Shown: positions 7,930-15,282, counted from the first letter of the stretch. The stretch: DNA of 39,101 nt from an uncultured Clostridia bacterium (GCA_934162255.1 CAKPIG010000009.1:1-39101); one strand, 5' to 3'. Made by a program: numbers and translations. Notes: a model not told the origin generated them from the sequence alone.

Positions 7930-8484
7930 TTAAATTTCCATCTGAGAACCTAAGAAAGTAGCAGCAGATTGAGCAACCTTTTTTTCAACATCATTCATTT
8001 TTGTATTTGCTTCTTTTGATAAAAGTATTACTGTTCCTATTGTATCTCCATTTGAAATTATTGGATAAACAACTTGTGCATTATATTTCTTTTCATTCGT
8101 ATCATTTTTTATAATTGGAACTGCAACATCACTATTTTCTTTGCTTGTATAGATTTCTTTGTCTTCCATTAATTGTTCTAACTCATCACTTATGTTTTGT
8201 TCTAAATATTCCTTTTTAGATCCTCCTGATACAGCTATTACTGTATCTTTATCTGTTATGCATGCAATATGTCCTGTTGTTTTGGATAATGTATCTGCAT
8301 AACCAGTTGCAAATTCTGATAGTTCGCCTATTGGTGAATATTTTTTTAATATTACTTGCCCTTCTCTATCTGTAAATATTTCCAATGGTTCTCCTTCTTT
8401 TATTCTTAATGTTTTTCTTATTTCTTTCGGAATTACAACTCTTCCTAAATCATCTATTCTTCTTACAACTCCAGTTGCTTTCAT
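7930..8484 (-). CDS. spoVT: Stage V sporulation transcription regulator SpoVT
   Basis: 184 residues, close to the usual 178. The N-terminal AbrB-type swapped-hairpin DNA-binding domain is clear (MKATGVVRRIDDLGRVVIPK, EIRKTLRIKEGEPLEIF). The C-terminal part (about 55-184) is the GAF-like domain that distinguishes SpoVT from plain AbrB, ending VAQSAATFLGSQMEI. SpoVT tunes sigma-G-dependent gene expression in the forespore and affects spore germination properties. A forespore-type promoter upstream (8517-8546) fits the sigma-G control known in Bacillus. The AGGAGG just before the ATG is good, and the unit is a single gene. Confidence 0.94.
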   Translation of the reverse strand: MKATGVVRRIDDLGRVVIPKEIRKTLRIKEGEPLEIFTDREGQVILKKYSPIGELSEFATGYADTLSKTTGHIACITDKDTVIAVSGGSKKEYLEQNISDELEQLMEDKEIYTSKENSDVAVPIIKNDTNEKKYNAQVVYPIISNGDTIGTVILLSKEANTKMNDVEKKVAQSAATFLGSQMEI

Positions 8485-8516
8485 TATTTTTCCTCCTTTT
8501 GTTTTTTATCTATTCT

Positions 8517-8546
8517 TATTATGACAAAAAAGGAAAAAAATATACA
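8517..8546 (-). promoter_or_regulatory. Probable sigma-G promoter of spoVT
   Basis: TGTATA (8546-8541), 17-base spacer, CATAATA (8523-8517). This fits the forespore sigma pattern GHATR, then CATNHTA at 17-18 bases. It lies just upstream of the spoVT ribosome binding site. Confidence 0.5.
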
Positions 8547-8558
8547 TTTTTTATTTTG

Positions 8559-8587
8559 TTGAATTTTTTGAAAAAATATATTATAAT
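8559..8587 (+). promoter_or_regulatory. SigA promoter of ssrA (tmRNA)
   Basis: TTGAAT (8559-8564), 17 bases, TATAAT (8582-8587). It ends 12 bases before the mature tmRNA 5' end and is nearly back to back with the spoVT promoter. Confidence 0.7.
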
Positions 8588-8599
8588 ATTATTGTATAT

Positions 8600-8953
8600 G
8601 GGGATGTAATGGTTTCGACATTACACCAGAATCTTAAATAGCGAGTAGTGGATTCTCGTTAGCCACTTTAACAAACGAGAAATTTAAATATAAACGCTGA
8701 TAATAACGAATTAGCATTTGCTGCTTAGTTTGCGGCAACGCCTGTTAAAATATCCCCACATATTTTAATTTGGTGTCATTATAGTGGGAAACAAGACTGC
8801 ATTTTCTACGTCTGCAGTGGGTAATTAGTAGATATATTTAATTTTAGTATGTTTGTTTACGATTATTAAATGAATTTAAATAACAAACTGCACTCGGAGA
8901 AGTTTAAGAGGAAAGTGTTATGGACAGGGGTTCGACTCCCCTCATCTCCACCA
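8600..8953 (+). ncRNA. ssrA: Transfer-messenger RNA (tmRNA)
   Basis: 354 bases. tmRNA rescues stalled ribosomes with SmpB and adds a degradation tag. The acceptor stem GGGGATG (8600-8606) pairs with CATCTCC (8943-8949), followed by A and an encoded CCA. The T arm AGGGG-TTCGACT-CCCCT precedes it, and the 5' GGTTTCGACA block is the usual tmRNA start. The tag frame ends at TAG (8726-8728). If GCT at 8696 is the resume codon, the tag is ADNNELAFAA, comparable to clostridial ADDNFAIAA; the exact resume codon is inferred. Pseudoknot-forming GC-rich segments follow the tag. smpB is not in the window. Confidence 0.96.
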
Positions 8954-9021
8954 TAAGATTAATTTGCATTTTTATGTAAAATATGTTAATATAAATAGTA
9001 TGGATATTGTATAAACTCCAA

Positions 9022-9039
9022 ATATACCAACTGGTATAT
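9022..9039. promoter_or_regulatory. Palindromic operator upstream of the tmRNA-adjacent orphan gene
   Basis: Perfect 18-bp dyad, ATATACCA-AC-TGGTATAT. A TATAAA (9010-9015) just before it would place the transcript start on the dyad, the usual position for a repressor. The shape resembles TetR-family operators, but no regulator gene is nearby. The assigned promoter is uncertain. Confidence 0.5.
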
Positions 9040-9082
9040 GACACTAATATTAAAAAACATTATATAATGTAGGAGGATTTAT

Positions 9083-9532
9083 ATGGAGAAATTATTAAAT
9101 GCTATCGCGTCTAAACTCAGCATTCGGATTACTGTAGAAAAGAAATCCAAAAAAAATCTTGATGGTTTTTTGATTTCTACAATGTCCGTGTTCGACCACA
9201 AAGATGTGTCGGATGAAGTAAGGGATCTGTTTAAAACTGAACTCAACAACCATTTATTTTCTAAAGTAGAAGAAATTGAGGTTGGAGAATATGTGGACTA
9301 TGGATTTAATTATGGCCCAGAGAGCTCTTTAGGAACACTTATGGCAGAAGCAAATGATAATCTTGCAGAAGTGTTACTTCAACTTCCGCCTCTCAATGAC
9401 GGTGAGTGCTATGACTTCCCATGTGAAACATATATTTGTTTCATACTGACGGGAAAAGACGAACAAGGTTCCAGAGTAAAACCAAATATTGTTTGCTCAT
9501 GGATTCTGGAAGCGTACCAAAACTATTTATAA
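9083..9532 (+). CDS. Hypothetical protein next to tmRNA, possibly acquired
   Basis: 149 residues, not recognised. A good TAGGAGG precedes the ATG. The protein is acidic and soluble with no signal peptide; it contains Cys at several positions (GECYDFPCETYICF, NIVCSW) and a LAEVLLQLPPLN helix. My hand count over 9121-9480 gives about 37% G+C, against roughly 31% for two lines of mutS2. Codons such as CTC, CCG, TCG, GAC and AAC are used more than by its neighbours, which suggests foreign origin. It sits directly downstream of tmRNA, a common integration site, and has its own operator-like dyad and terminator. No att-type repeat of the tmRNA 3' end was seen. Function unknown. Confidence 0.65.
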   Translation: MEKLLNAIASKLSIRITVEKKSKKNLDGFLISTMSVFDHKDVSDEVRDLFKTELNNHLFSKVEEIEVGEYVDYGFNYGPESSLGTLMAEANDNLAEVLLQLPPLNDGECYDFPCETYICFILTGKDEQGSRVKPNIVCSWILEAYQNYL

Positions 9533-9549
9533 CAATTAATAATATCCAC

Positions 9550-9586
9550 AAAACAGCCTATTCTTAAAAAAGAGTAGGCTTGTTTT
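9550..9586 (+). terminator. Intrinsic terminator of the orphan gene
   Basis: ACAGCCTATTCTT pairs with AAGAGTAGGCTTGT (wobble and one bulge), followed by TTGTTTT. Confidence 0.7.
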
Positions 9587-9650
9587 GCATTTAAAGACTC
9601 ACAAATTTATTTCTTTTTCATATAATAATCATTAAAGAAATGAGGTTATT

Positions 9651-10557
9651 ATGGACGATTTTGTATTTAATTCTAATTTGTTATATGAAAATTTACGTAT
9701 TTTAAAGCAGTCTTATCCTTTTATTCAGACTGGTAGTATTGGAAAAAGTATAATGGGCAAAGATATTCCTTTTGTTAGAGTTGGCCGTGGGCAAAAAGAA
9801 GTTTTTTATTCAGCAAGCTATCACGCTAATGAGTGGATTACTTCTCTAGTTCTTTTGGAATTCATGTATGATTATTGTAATGCTATTCAGACAAATTCTT
9901 CTATATGGAATTTCGATGCTAGACGTTTGTTTGATTCTGTTTCAATTTATTTTGTTCCTTTGGTTAATCCTGATGGTGTTGATTTAGTAACAGGTTTTTT
10001 GCCAAAGTCATCGCCTTCTTACAAACAAGCAGAAAAAATCGCCTATGGTTTTGCAACAATTCCATTTCCCGATGGTTGGAAAGCTAACATTAGAGGTGTG
10101 GATTTAAATTTACAATTTCCAGCAGAATGGCAAAAAGCTCGTGAAATAAAGTATGAACAGGGTTTTACACGGTCCCGCTCCTCGTGATTTCGTTGGATAT
10201 GGTCCACTTACTGAACCTGAATCTTTAGCAGTTTATAATTTTACTTTACAACATAATTTCAGACTTATTCTTATTTATCATTCTCAAGGAGAAGTTATTT
10301 ATTGGCAATTCCAGAATTATACTCCTCCTGATGCTTTTTCAATTGGAACTCAATTTTCAAATGTTAGTGGATATTCTCTTGAACCTACGCCTTATAATTC
10401 TAGTTTTGCAGGTTACAAGGATTGGTTTATTCAAAATTACTCTAGACCTGGTTTTACTATTGAAGTAGGTCTTGGTACAAATCCACTTCCTATGACTCAG
10501 TTTAAAAAGATATATCAAGATAATTTAGGAATATTAGTTTTAGGTGCTATATTATAA
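9651..10557 (+). pseudogene. M14 peptidase (gamma-D-glutamyl-diamino acid endopeptidase type), frameshifted
   Basis: Two frames form one zinc carboxypeptidase of the YqgT/ENP1 kind, which cleaves gamma-D-Glu to diamino-acid bonds in peptidoglycan peptides. Frame one (9651-10187) has the first zinc motif YHANEW (H and E), VPLVNPDGVD and RGVDLNLQFPAEW. Frame two (stop at 10557) continues APRDFVGYGPLTEPES, then the third zinc ligand in IYHSQGEVIYW and the catalytic Glu in FTIEVGLG. The break is at 10171-10172: removing one G from ACACGGTCCC gives EQGFTRPAPRDFVGYG, the expected family sequence. All catalytic residues are present across the two frames, so the lesion is recent or a sequence error. 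A CATATAAT at 9619-9626 could be a sporulation-type -10, but no convincing -35 accompanies it. Confidence 0.85.
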
Positions 10558-10587
10558 AAGACTCATTTCTGAGTCTTATTTTTTTGT
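10556..10587 (+). terminator. Intrinsic terminator after the M14 gene
   Basis: Perfect AAGACTCA/TGAGTCTT stem with TTTC loop, then ATTTTTTT. The convergent gene stops at 10589, so it may act in both directions. Confidence 0.8.
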
Positions 10588-10588
10588 A

Positions 10589-10909
10589 TTAATTATGCTT
10601 TCTTAATTCTTTATTTCTATTCTTATACAAGTCTATTAATGATTCTAATTCGCTTGATTTCACATCATTAACAGCAATTTTCCCTGTTGAAAGTTTTAAT
10701 TTTGTTAATATTAATTTAAAAATATTCATTTTTACAGGTTTTAATGAGTTTTCTGTTTTTTTATCTATTGTATTTTTATATTCAATAACAATTTTTGTAT
10801 CCTGTTTTTTCTTATTCTTTTTAATCTTTGAAAAGAATTTTTTGAAGTAATTTTTTATTTTGGTTGACATTTTTTCTTTTCTAACTATCATCCATCTATT
10901 ATCTTCCAA
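10589..10909 (-). CDS. Basic hypothetical protein, TTG start
   Basis: 106 residues, not recognised. The likely start is the TTG at 10909, because AAAGGAG lies about 9 bases before it; the nearby ATG is in another frame and gives only eight codons. The protein is strongly basic in the first half (KNYFKKFFSKIKKNKKKQD). It has no clear membrane helix and ends with a charged helix (ELESLIDLYKNRNKELRKHN). It lies 4 bases after the gene at 10914-11381, so the two are co-transcribed. Function unknown; the basic face could contact nucleic acid or membrane. Confidence 0.55.
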   Translation of the reverse strand: MEDNRWMIVRKEKMSTKIKNYFKKFFSKIKKNKKKQDTKIVIEYKNTIDKKTENSLKPVKMNIFKLILTKLKLSTGKIAVNDVKSSELESLIDLYKNRNKELRKHN

Positions 10910-10913
10910 TTCA

Positions 10914-11381
10914 TTATTCTCCTTTACTTAATTCTCTTTCTTCAATTAATAATCCTTCTAGTTCTGCTCTTTCCATCTTTTCTTTAATGTTTTCATAATA
11001 ATTGCCACAATGATTTTGAATTTGTATAGTTTTATTAGTATTAATTTCATTCATTATATGGTTTTTTGCCAATTTTTCTAAGTCAATTTTCAAATTGCTT
11101 GGAAATATATATGTTTTTCCTGGAACTTTTTGATCTCCCTTTATCTCATCAAATACCTTGTCTATAACAACTATATTTTTGTCTAAATATTCATACATTT
11201 TATATCCTGAAAATAGGTCTTTTCCATTTGAAATCTTCAAGTTTTTAGATAATTCTACATAATATTTTTCTCTGCTTAACATATCAATGCCTTTTATTCT
11301 TATTAGTGGTATTTCTTTGGGATATGTTTCTTCAAAGTATGCCTTTTTTAGCAGATAAATAATGTCTGTATTTTGTTCCAT
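10914..11381 (-). CDS. Hypothetical protein
   Basis: 155 residues, not recognised. It has a helical start (NTDIIYLLKKAYFEETYP), then a beta-rich middle with EIPLIRIKGIDMLSREKYYV and a KTYIFPSNLKIDLEKLAKNH segment. The end is a charged helix (ENIKEKMERAELEGLLIEERE). There is no signal peptide or membrane segment. GGAAG before the ATG is a moderate binding site. It is the first gene of a two-gene unit with the basic protein at 10589, transcribed from a promoter overlapping the thrS terminator. Function unknown. Confidence 0.65.
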   Translation of the reverse strand: MEQNTDIIYLLKKAYFEETYPKEIPLIRIKGIDMLSREKYYVELSKNLKISNGKDLFSGYKMYEYLDKNIVVIDKVFDEIKGDQKVPGKTYIFPSNLKIDLEKLAKNHIMNEINTNKTIQIQNHCGNYYENIKEKMERAELEGLLIEERELSKGE

Positions 11382-11402
11382 ATTTTTCTTCCTTTCATTT
11401 TT

Positions 11403-11431
11403 ATTATATCATTTAAAAAATAAAGAAGCAA
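11403..11431 (-). promoter_or_regulatory. SigA promoter of the 10914/10589 unit, inside the thrS terminator
   Basis: TTGCTT (11431-11426), 17 bases, TATAAT (11408-11403) with an extended TGA. The -35 is part of the thrS terminator hairpin. Confidence 0.6.
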
Positions 11432-11453
11432 GAAATTCTTGCCTCTTATTTTA
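11417..11453 (-). terminator. Intrinsic terminator of thrS
   Basis: GCAAGAA/TTCTTGC core extended by AATAAGAG against CTTCTTTATT, with a T-rich minus-strand tail. It overlaps the thrS stop codon. Confidence 0.7.
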
Positions 11454-13259
11454 TTGTTTTTCTTCTATTTCTTTTTGAATTTTTTCTATAAATTCTTCTA
11501 CTGACATTTGTCCCATATCTCCATCTTTTCTTGATCTTACTGCAACAAGTTTTGCTTCTTGTTCTTTTCCTCCAATTACAATCATATATGGAACTTTTTC
11601 TAGTTGTGCTTTTCTAATTTTGTACCCTATTTTTTCATTTGATTCGTCAATTTCTATTCTTATTTTTTTAGTTCTTAATTTTCTTGCAATATTTTCAGCA
11701 TATTCTAGTTGATTATCTGATATTGGTAATATTTTTGTTTGAATTGGTGCTAACCATGTTGGGAATGCTCCTTTTGTTTCTTCAATTAAGAATGACATAA
11801 ATCTATCTGAAGAACCTAATATTGCTCTATGGATTACTACAGGTCTATGTTCTTTATTATCTTCTCCAATATAGCTTAAATCAAATCTTTCTGGTAATGC
11901 AAAATCTAATTGACATGTTGGAATTGTTACATCATGGTTTAATGCTGTTTTTATTTGAATATCTATCTTTGGTCCGTAGAATGCTGCTTCTCCTTCTGCT
12001 TCATAGAATTCTATGTTCATTTCTTTTAGAATTTCTCTTAATTGAGCTTCTGCTGTTTCCCACATTTCATCATTATCAATATATTTTGCTTTATTATTTT
12101 TGTCTCTTAATGATAATCTATATTTAAATGATTCTGGTGAGAATCCAAAATCTTTTTGATATACTTCTTTTATTAGTTTTAATACATTTCCAACTTCTTC
12201 TTTTATTTGGTCTGGTCTTACAAATAAATGTGCATCATTTTGACACATTTGTCTTACTCTCTCTAATCCACATACGGCTCCACTATTTTCATATCTGAAG
12301 TCATTTGCAAGTTCACCTATTCTTATTGGCAAATCTCTATATGAACGAGTTTTACTTTTGAATATTAGCATATGATGAGGACAGTTCATTGGTCTTAATA
12401 CCATTTCTTCATTGTCCATTTTCATTGCTGGGAACATGTCATCTTTATAGTGATCCCAGTGTCCACTTGTTTTGTATAGTTCAACATTTGCAAGTGATGG
12501 TGTATATACATGGCTATATCCTAAATCTATTTCTTTGTCTTGAATATATCTCTCTAGTGTTCTTCTTATTGTTGCACCATTTGGCAAATACATTGGTAAT
12601 CCTGAACCTACAAGTTCATGTGTCATGAATAATTCTAAGTCTTTTCCTATCCTTCTATGATCTCTTTCTTTTGCTTCTTCTAACAATTTTAGATATTCTT
12701 CTAGTAAACTTGCTTTTTGGAATGAAATTCCATAGATTCTTTGCATTGAATCATTTTCTTGATTTCCTTTCCAATATGCTGCTGAAGTTGATAGTAATTT
12801 TATTGCTTTTATTCTTCCTGTGCTTTCTATATGTGGTCCTGCACATAAATCGATGAATTCTCCTTGTTTGAAAAATGATATTTCTTCTCCTTCTGGTAAT
12901 TCTTCTATTAATTGCACTTTGTATTTTTCATTTTTATCTTTCATTAATTTTATAGCTTCTTCTCTAGATAATGTACTTCTTTCTAGTTCTAGATTTTCTT
13001 TTATTATTTTTTTCATTTCTTCTTCTATTTTATTTAAATCTTCTTCTGTTAATGGTTTTTCTACACCAAAATCATAATAAAATCCATTTTCAATTGCTGG
13101 TCCTATTCCTAATTTTGTATTTGGGAATAATCTTTTTACAGCTTGTGCTAGTACATGTGATGTTGTGTGCCAATATGTTTTTCTGTTTTCTTCCTCATCC
13201 CAAAATTTTCTTTCATCAATTGATTTTATTTGTCCATTTTTTTCTATTACTTTTATCAT
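11451..13259 (-). CDS. thrS: Threonyl-tRNA synthetase lacking the TGS domain
   Basis: 602 residues, against about 640 in typical bacteria. It joins threonine to tRNA-Thr and edits Ser-tRNA-Thr. The editing domain has HTTSH (H31, H35) and CAGPH. The class II catalytic core has motif 2 (RIGELANDFRYENSGA, GLERVRQM), the zinc cysteine in MNCPHHM, and motif 3 VIHRAILGSSDRF. The anticodon-binding domain begins WLAPIQTKILPIS. Only about 26 residues precede the editing domain, so the N-terminal TGS domain present in most ThrRS is absent; there is no upstream in-frame extension past the AAGGAGG and T-box terminator. The zinc-site neighbourhood reads QMCQNDAHLF rather than the common FTQDDAHIF. It is controlled by the T-box leader. 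Confidence 0.96.
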   Translation of the reverse strand: MIKVIEKNGQIKSIDERKFWDEEENRKTYWHTTSHVLAQAVKRLFPNTKLGIGPAIENGFYYDFGVEKPLTEEDLNKIEEEMKKIIKENLELERSTLSREEAIKLMKDKNEKYKVQLIEELPEGEEISFFKQGEFIDLCAGPHIESTGRIKAIKLLSTSAAYWKGNQENDSMQRIYGISFQKASLLEEYLKLLEEAKERDHRRIGKDLELFMTHELVGSGLPMYLPNGATIRRTLERYIQDKEIDLGYSHVYTPSLANVELYKTSGHWDHYKDDMFPAMKMDNEEMVLRPMNCPHHMLIFKSKTRSYRDLPIRIGELANDFRYENSGAVCGLERVRQMCQNDAHLFVRPDQIKEEVGNVLKLIKEVYQKDFGFSPESFKYRLSLRDKNNKAKYIDNDEMWETAEAQLREILKEMNIEFYEAEGEAAFYGPKIDIQIKTALNHDVTIPTCQLDFALPERFDLSYIGEDNKEHRPVVIHRAILGSSDRFMSFLIEETKGAFPTWLAPIQTKILPISDNQLEYAENIARKLRTKKIRIEIDESNEKIGYKIRKAQLEKVPYMIVIGGKEQEAKLVAVRSRKDGDMGQMSVEEFIEKIQKEIEEKQ

Positions 13260-13276
13260 AGTATATTCCTCCTTAT

Positions 13277-13465
13277 AAAAAACAAAAACACTCTCTATAG
13301 ATTTTCATCTATAGGAGTGCTTTGCACGGTTCCATCCTAATTTTTTCTTAATTTGATTTAACGCATCTGTACGTCTAGTTTATTCACTAGAAATTTGAAG
13401 AGTTAGTTTTCAAATATGTTTATCTAAATTAATTCTCAACCTCTGATTAATTTTCTCTGTTGACA
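13277..13465 (-). promoter_or_regulatory. T-box riboswitch leader of thrS
   Basis: The T-box core AGGATGGAACCGTGC (13338-13324) forms a textbook antiterminator: AGGA/TCCT and GTGC/GCAC around the TGGAACC bulge. The competing terminator CACTCCTATAGAT/ATCTATAGAGAGTG (13319-13289) ends in TTTTTGTTTTTT. Uncharged tRNA-Thr should favour readthrough. Upstream there are only about 125 bases holding three small hairpins: AAATTAAT/ATTAATTT, ATTTGAA/TTCAAAT with ACT in its loop, and CTAGT/ACTAG. I cannot fit a canonical long Stem I, so the Thr specifier is not firmly placed. The 5' end is approximate. Confidence 0.88.
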
Positions 13466-13485
13466 ACCTTTATTTTACTTTTCTC

Positions 13486-13842
13486 TTATACACCTTTATA
13501 ATATTTTACTTTTTTATATGCAAATATTGCAACAATTCCTAATACAACTACAGCTACACCCATCATTGTATTTTCTTCCAAACCAGCTTTTGGTAAATTT
13601 GTATTATAATTTGTATTTTTATTATTTGTGTCTGTTGTTATATTCTTGTTCGTATTTGTATTGGTATTAGTGTTTGTATTTAAATCAATATTTGTATTAG
13701 TGTTTGTATTAGTGTTTACTGAATTTGTTAAATCAATATAATTATTAGAATCTGTTAAAGCATATGCATCTGTTGCCATTACTAACATTATAATTCCCAT
13801 TAATATAACTAACATTATTTTTAATAAATTTTCTCTTTTCAT
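13486..13842 (-). CDS. Small sortase-anchored surface protein with Asn-Thr repeats
   Basis: 118 residues from the ATG at 13842, which has AGAGG 7 bases upstream; the ATG six bases earlier is too close to that site. The signal peptide is NLLKIMLVILMGIIMLVMAT ending near AYA. The middle (about 35-85) is low-complexity Asn-Thr dipeptides (NTNTNTN runs). The end is a sortase signal: LPKAG, a hydrophobic helix (MMGVAVVVLGIVAIFAY) and a KKVKYYKG positive tail. It should be exported and linked to peptidoglycan, displaying a short flexible stalk. It has its own promoter (13891-13919). No sortase gene is in the window. The repeat suggests length variation between strains. Confidence 0.8.
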   Translation of the reverse strand: MKRENLLKIMLVILMGIIMLVMATDAYALTDSNNYIDLTNSVNTNTNTNTNIDLNTNTNTNTNTNKNITTDTNNKNTNYNTNLPKAGLEENTMMGVAVVVLGIVAIFAYKKVKYYKGV

Positions 13843-13890
13843 TTTCATACCTCTTTCTATTTTATCTATAGTATTAAATCCTCATATATA

Positions 13891-13919
13891 TTTATACTAC
13901 ATTTTTTACAAATTTTCAA
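13891..13919 (-). promoter_or_regulatory. SigA promoter of the LPKAG surface protein gene
   Basis: TTGAAA (13919-13914), 17 bases, TATAAA (13896-13891). Confidence 0.6.
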
Positions 13920-13945
13920 TACTTTTTTGTAAATTTGTCGATTTT

Positions 13946-15037
13946 TTATACATTAAATTTAAATAATACTATATCTCCATCTTGCATTATGTATTCTTTT
14001 CCTTCTTGTCTTACTAGTCCTTTTTCTTTTGCAGCAAGCATTGAGCCTTCTTTTATTAGGTCTTCATATGAAACTATCTCTGCTTTTATAAATCCTCTTT
14101 CTATATCTGAATGAATTTTTCCTGCAGCTTTTGGTGCTTTTGTTCCTTTTTTTATTGTCCAGGCTCTTACTTCTGGTTCTCCTGCAGTTATAAATGACAT
14201 TAATCCTAATAAATCATAACTTTTTTTAATTAGTTTATCTAATCCTGATTCTTTTAGCCCTAATGCTTCTAACATTTCTTTTTTATCTTGTTCTTCTAGT
14301 CCAGATAGTTCTTCTTCTATTTTTACACATAAAGGAATTACTTCCGCATTTTCTTTTGCAGCATATTCTTTTACTTCTTTAACTTTTTCATCTTCTTCAG
14401 CATTTAAAATTTGGTCTTCTGATATATTTGCTATATAAATTATTGGTTTTGCTGTTAATAAAAACATATCTTTTACTATCTCTTGTTCATCTTCGTTAAA
14501 TTCAATTGCTCTAGCTGGAATTCCTTTTTCTAGTTTATCTTTTATTTTTTCTATCAAATCAATTTCTGATTGATATTTTTTGTCTGCTTTTAATCCTTTT
14601 TTTGCTTTTTCAAGTCTTTTTTCTAGTGTTTCCATATCAGCAAATATTAATTCTAAATTTATTGTTTCTATATCTCTTAATGGATTAACACTTCCATCTA
14701 CATGTATTACATTTGAGTCTTCGAAACATCTTACAACTTGACATATTGCATCTACTTCTCTTATATGTGATAAGAATTTATTTCCAAGTCCTTCTCCTTT
14801 ACTTGCTCCTTTTACTAACCCTGCAATATCTACAAATTCTACAACAGCTTTTGTTACTTTTTGTGGTTTATACATTTCTGCTAGTTTATCAATTCTTTCA
14901 TCTGGAACTGCAACTATTCCAACATTTGGTTCTATTGTGCAAAATGGATAGTTTGCACATTCTGCTCCTGCTTTTGTTATACTATTAAACATTGTACTTT
15001 TTCCTACATTTGGTAATCCTACTATTCCTATTTTCAT
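13946..15037 (-). CDS. ychF: Obg-family ATPase YchF
   Basis: 363 residues, the standard length. YchF/OLA1 is a ribosome-associated P-loop NTPase that prefers ATP and is linked to stress responses. The G1 loop is GLPNVGKST (7-15) and the switch II region DIAGLVKGASKGEGLG. The G4 NKXD motif is altered to IANISED, as in the ATP-binding members. A coiled-coil insertion (METLEKRLEKAKKGLKADKK) follows, and the C-terminal TGS domain includes FITAGEPEVRAWTI and HSDIERGFIKAEI. GAAAGGAAG precedes the ATG, and a probable promoter lies at 15079-15107. Confidence 0.96.
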   Translation of the reverse strand: MKIGIVGLPNVGKSTMFNSITKAGAECANYPFCTIEPNVGIVAVPDERIDKLAEMYKPQKVTKAVVEFVDIAGLVKGASKGEGLGNKFLSHIREVDAICQVVRCFEDSNVIHVDGSVNPLRDIETINLELIFADMETLEKRLEKAKKGLKADKKYQSEIDLIEKIKDKLEKGIPARAIEFNEDEQEIVKDMFLLTAKPIIYIANISEDQILNAEEDEKVKEVKEYAAKENAEVIPLCVKIEEELSGLEEQDKKEMLEALGLKESGLDKLIKKSYDLLGLMSFITAGEPEVRAWTIKKGTKAPKAAGKIHSDIERGFIKAEIVSYEDLIKEGSMLAAKEKGLVRQEGKEYIMQDGDIVLFKFNV

Positions 15038-15078
15038 TTTTTGCTTCCTTTCAATCTGTTTTATAATTTTCGATATCT

Positions 15079-15107
15079 ATTATATCATAAGATTTAGTAA
15101 AAGTGAA
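15079..15107 (-). promoter_or_regulatory. Probable extended -10 promoter of ychF
   Basis: TTCACT (15107-15102), 17 bases, TATAAT (15084-15079) preceded by TGA. Confidence 0.5.
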
Positions 15108-15156
15108 ACTTTTTTGCTATCTTTCTTTTAATTCAAATGGATTTCATTTAAAGATA

Positions 15157-15198
15157 AATCTGCAAATGTTTTCTCAAATAATTTAACATTAGCAGATT
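15157..15198 (-). terminator. Hairpin after tRNA-Gln, probable terminator
   Basis: AATCTGC-A-AATGTT pairs with AACATT-A-GCAGATT (13 pairs, one mismatch), 9 bases beyond the tRNA 3' end. The tail TTTATCTTT is only moderately T-rich, so it could also protect or process the tRNA precursor. Confidence 0.5.
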
Positions 15199-15207
15199 CT
15201 CAATCAA

Positions 15208-15282
15208 TGGCTGGGGCACTGTGATTCGAACACAGGAATGTCGGAGTCAGAGTCCGATGCCTTACCGCTTGGCGATGCCCCA
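15208..15282 (-). tRNA. tRNA-Gln (anticodon CUG)
   Basis: 75 bases with an encoded CCA. Acceptor TGGGGCA/TGCCCCA, D arm GCC-GGC, anticodon stem TCGGA/TCCGA with loop CTCTGAC (anticodon CTG at positions 34-36), T arm CTGTG-TTCGAAT-CACAG and discriminator G. It reads CAG codons. It stands alone between ychF and a DUF45 gene. Confidence 0.95.

Noticed and set aside
8930..9650. Integrated element with att repeats at tmRNA
   Set aside because: I could not find a second copy of the tmRNA 3' end nor an integrase; only the composition of one gene suggests transfer.
11822..13261. Several long plus-strand open frames opposite thrS
   Set aside because: They are Leu/Phe/Ser-rich mirror frames of an A+T-rich gene, without ribosome binding sites; thrS itself is complete and conserved.
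13444..13466. TTGTCA as -35 of the thrS promoter
   Set aside because: No -10 lies at 16-18 bases downstream, so I could not assign a promoter to the T-box leader.
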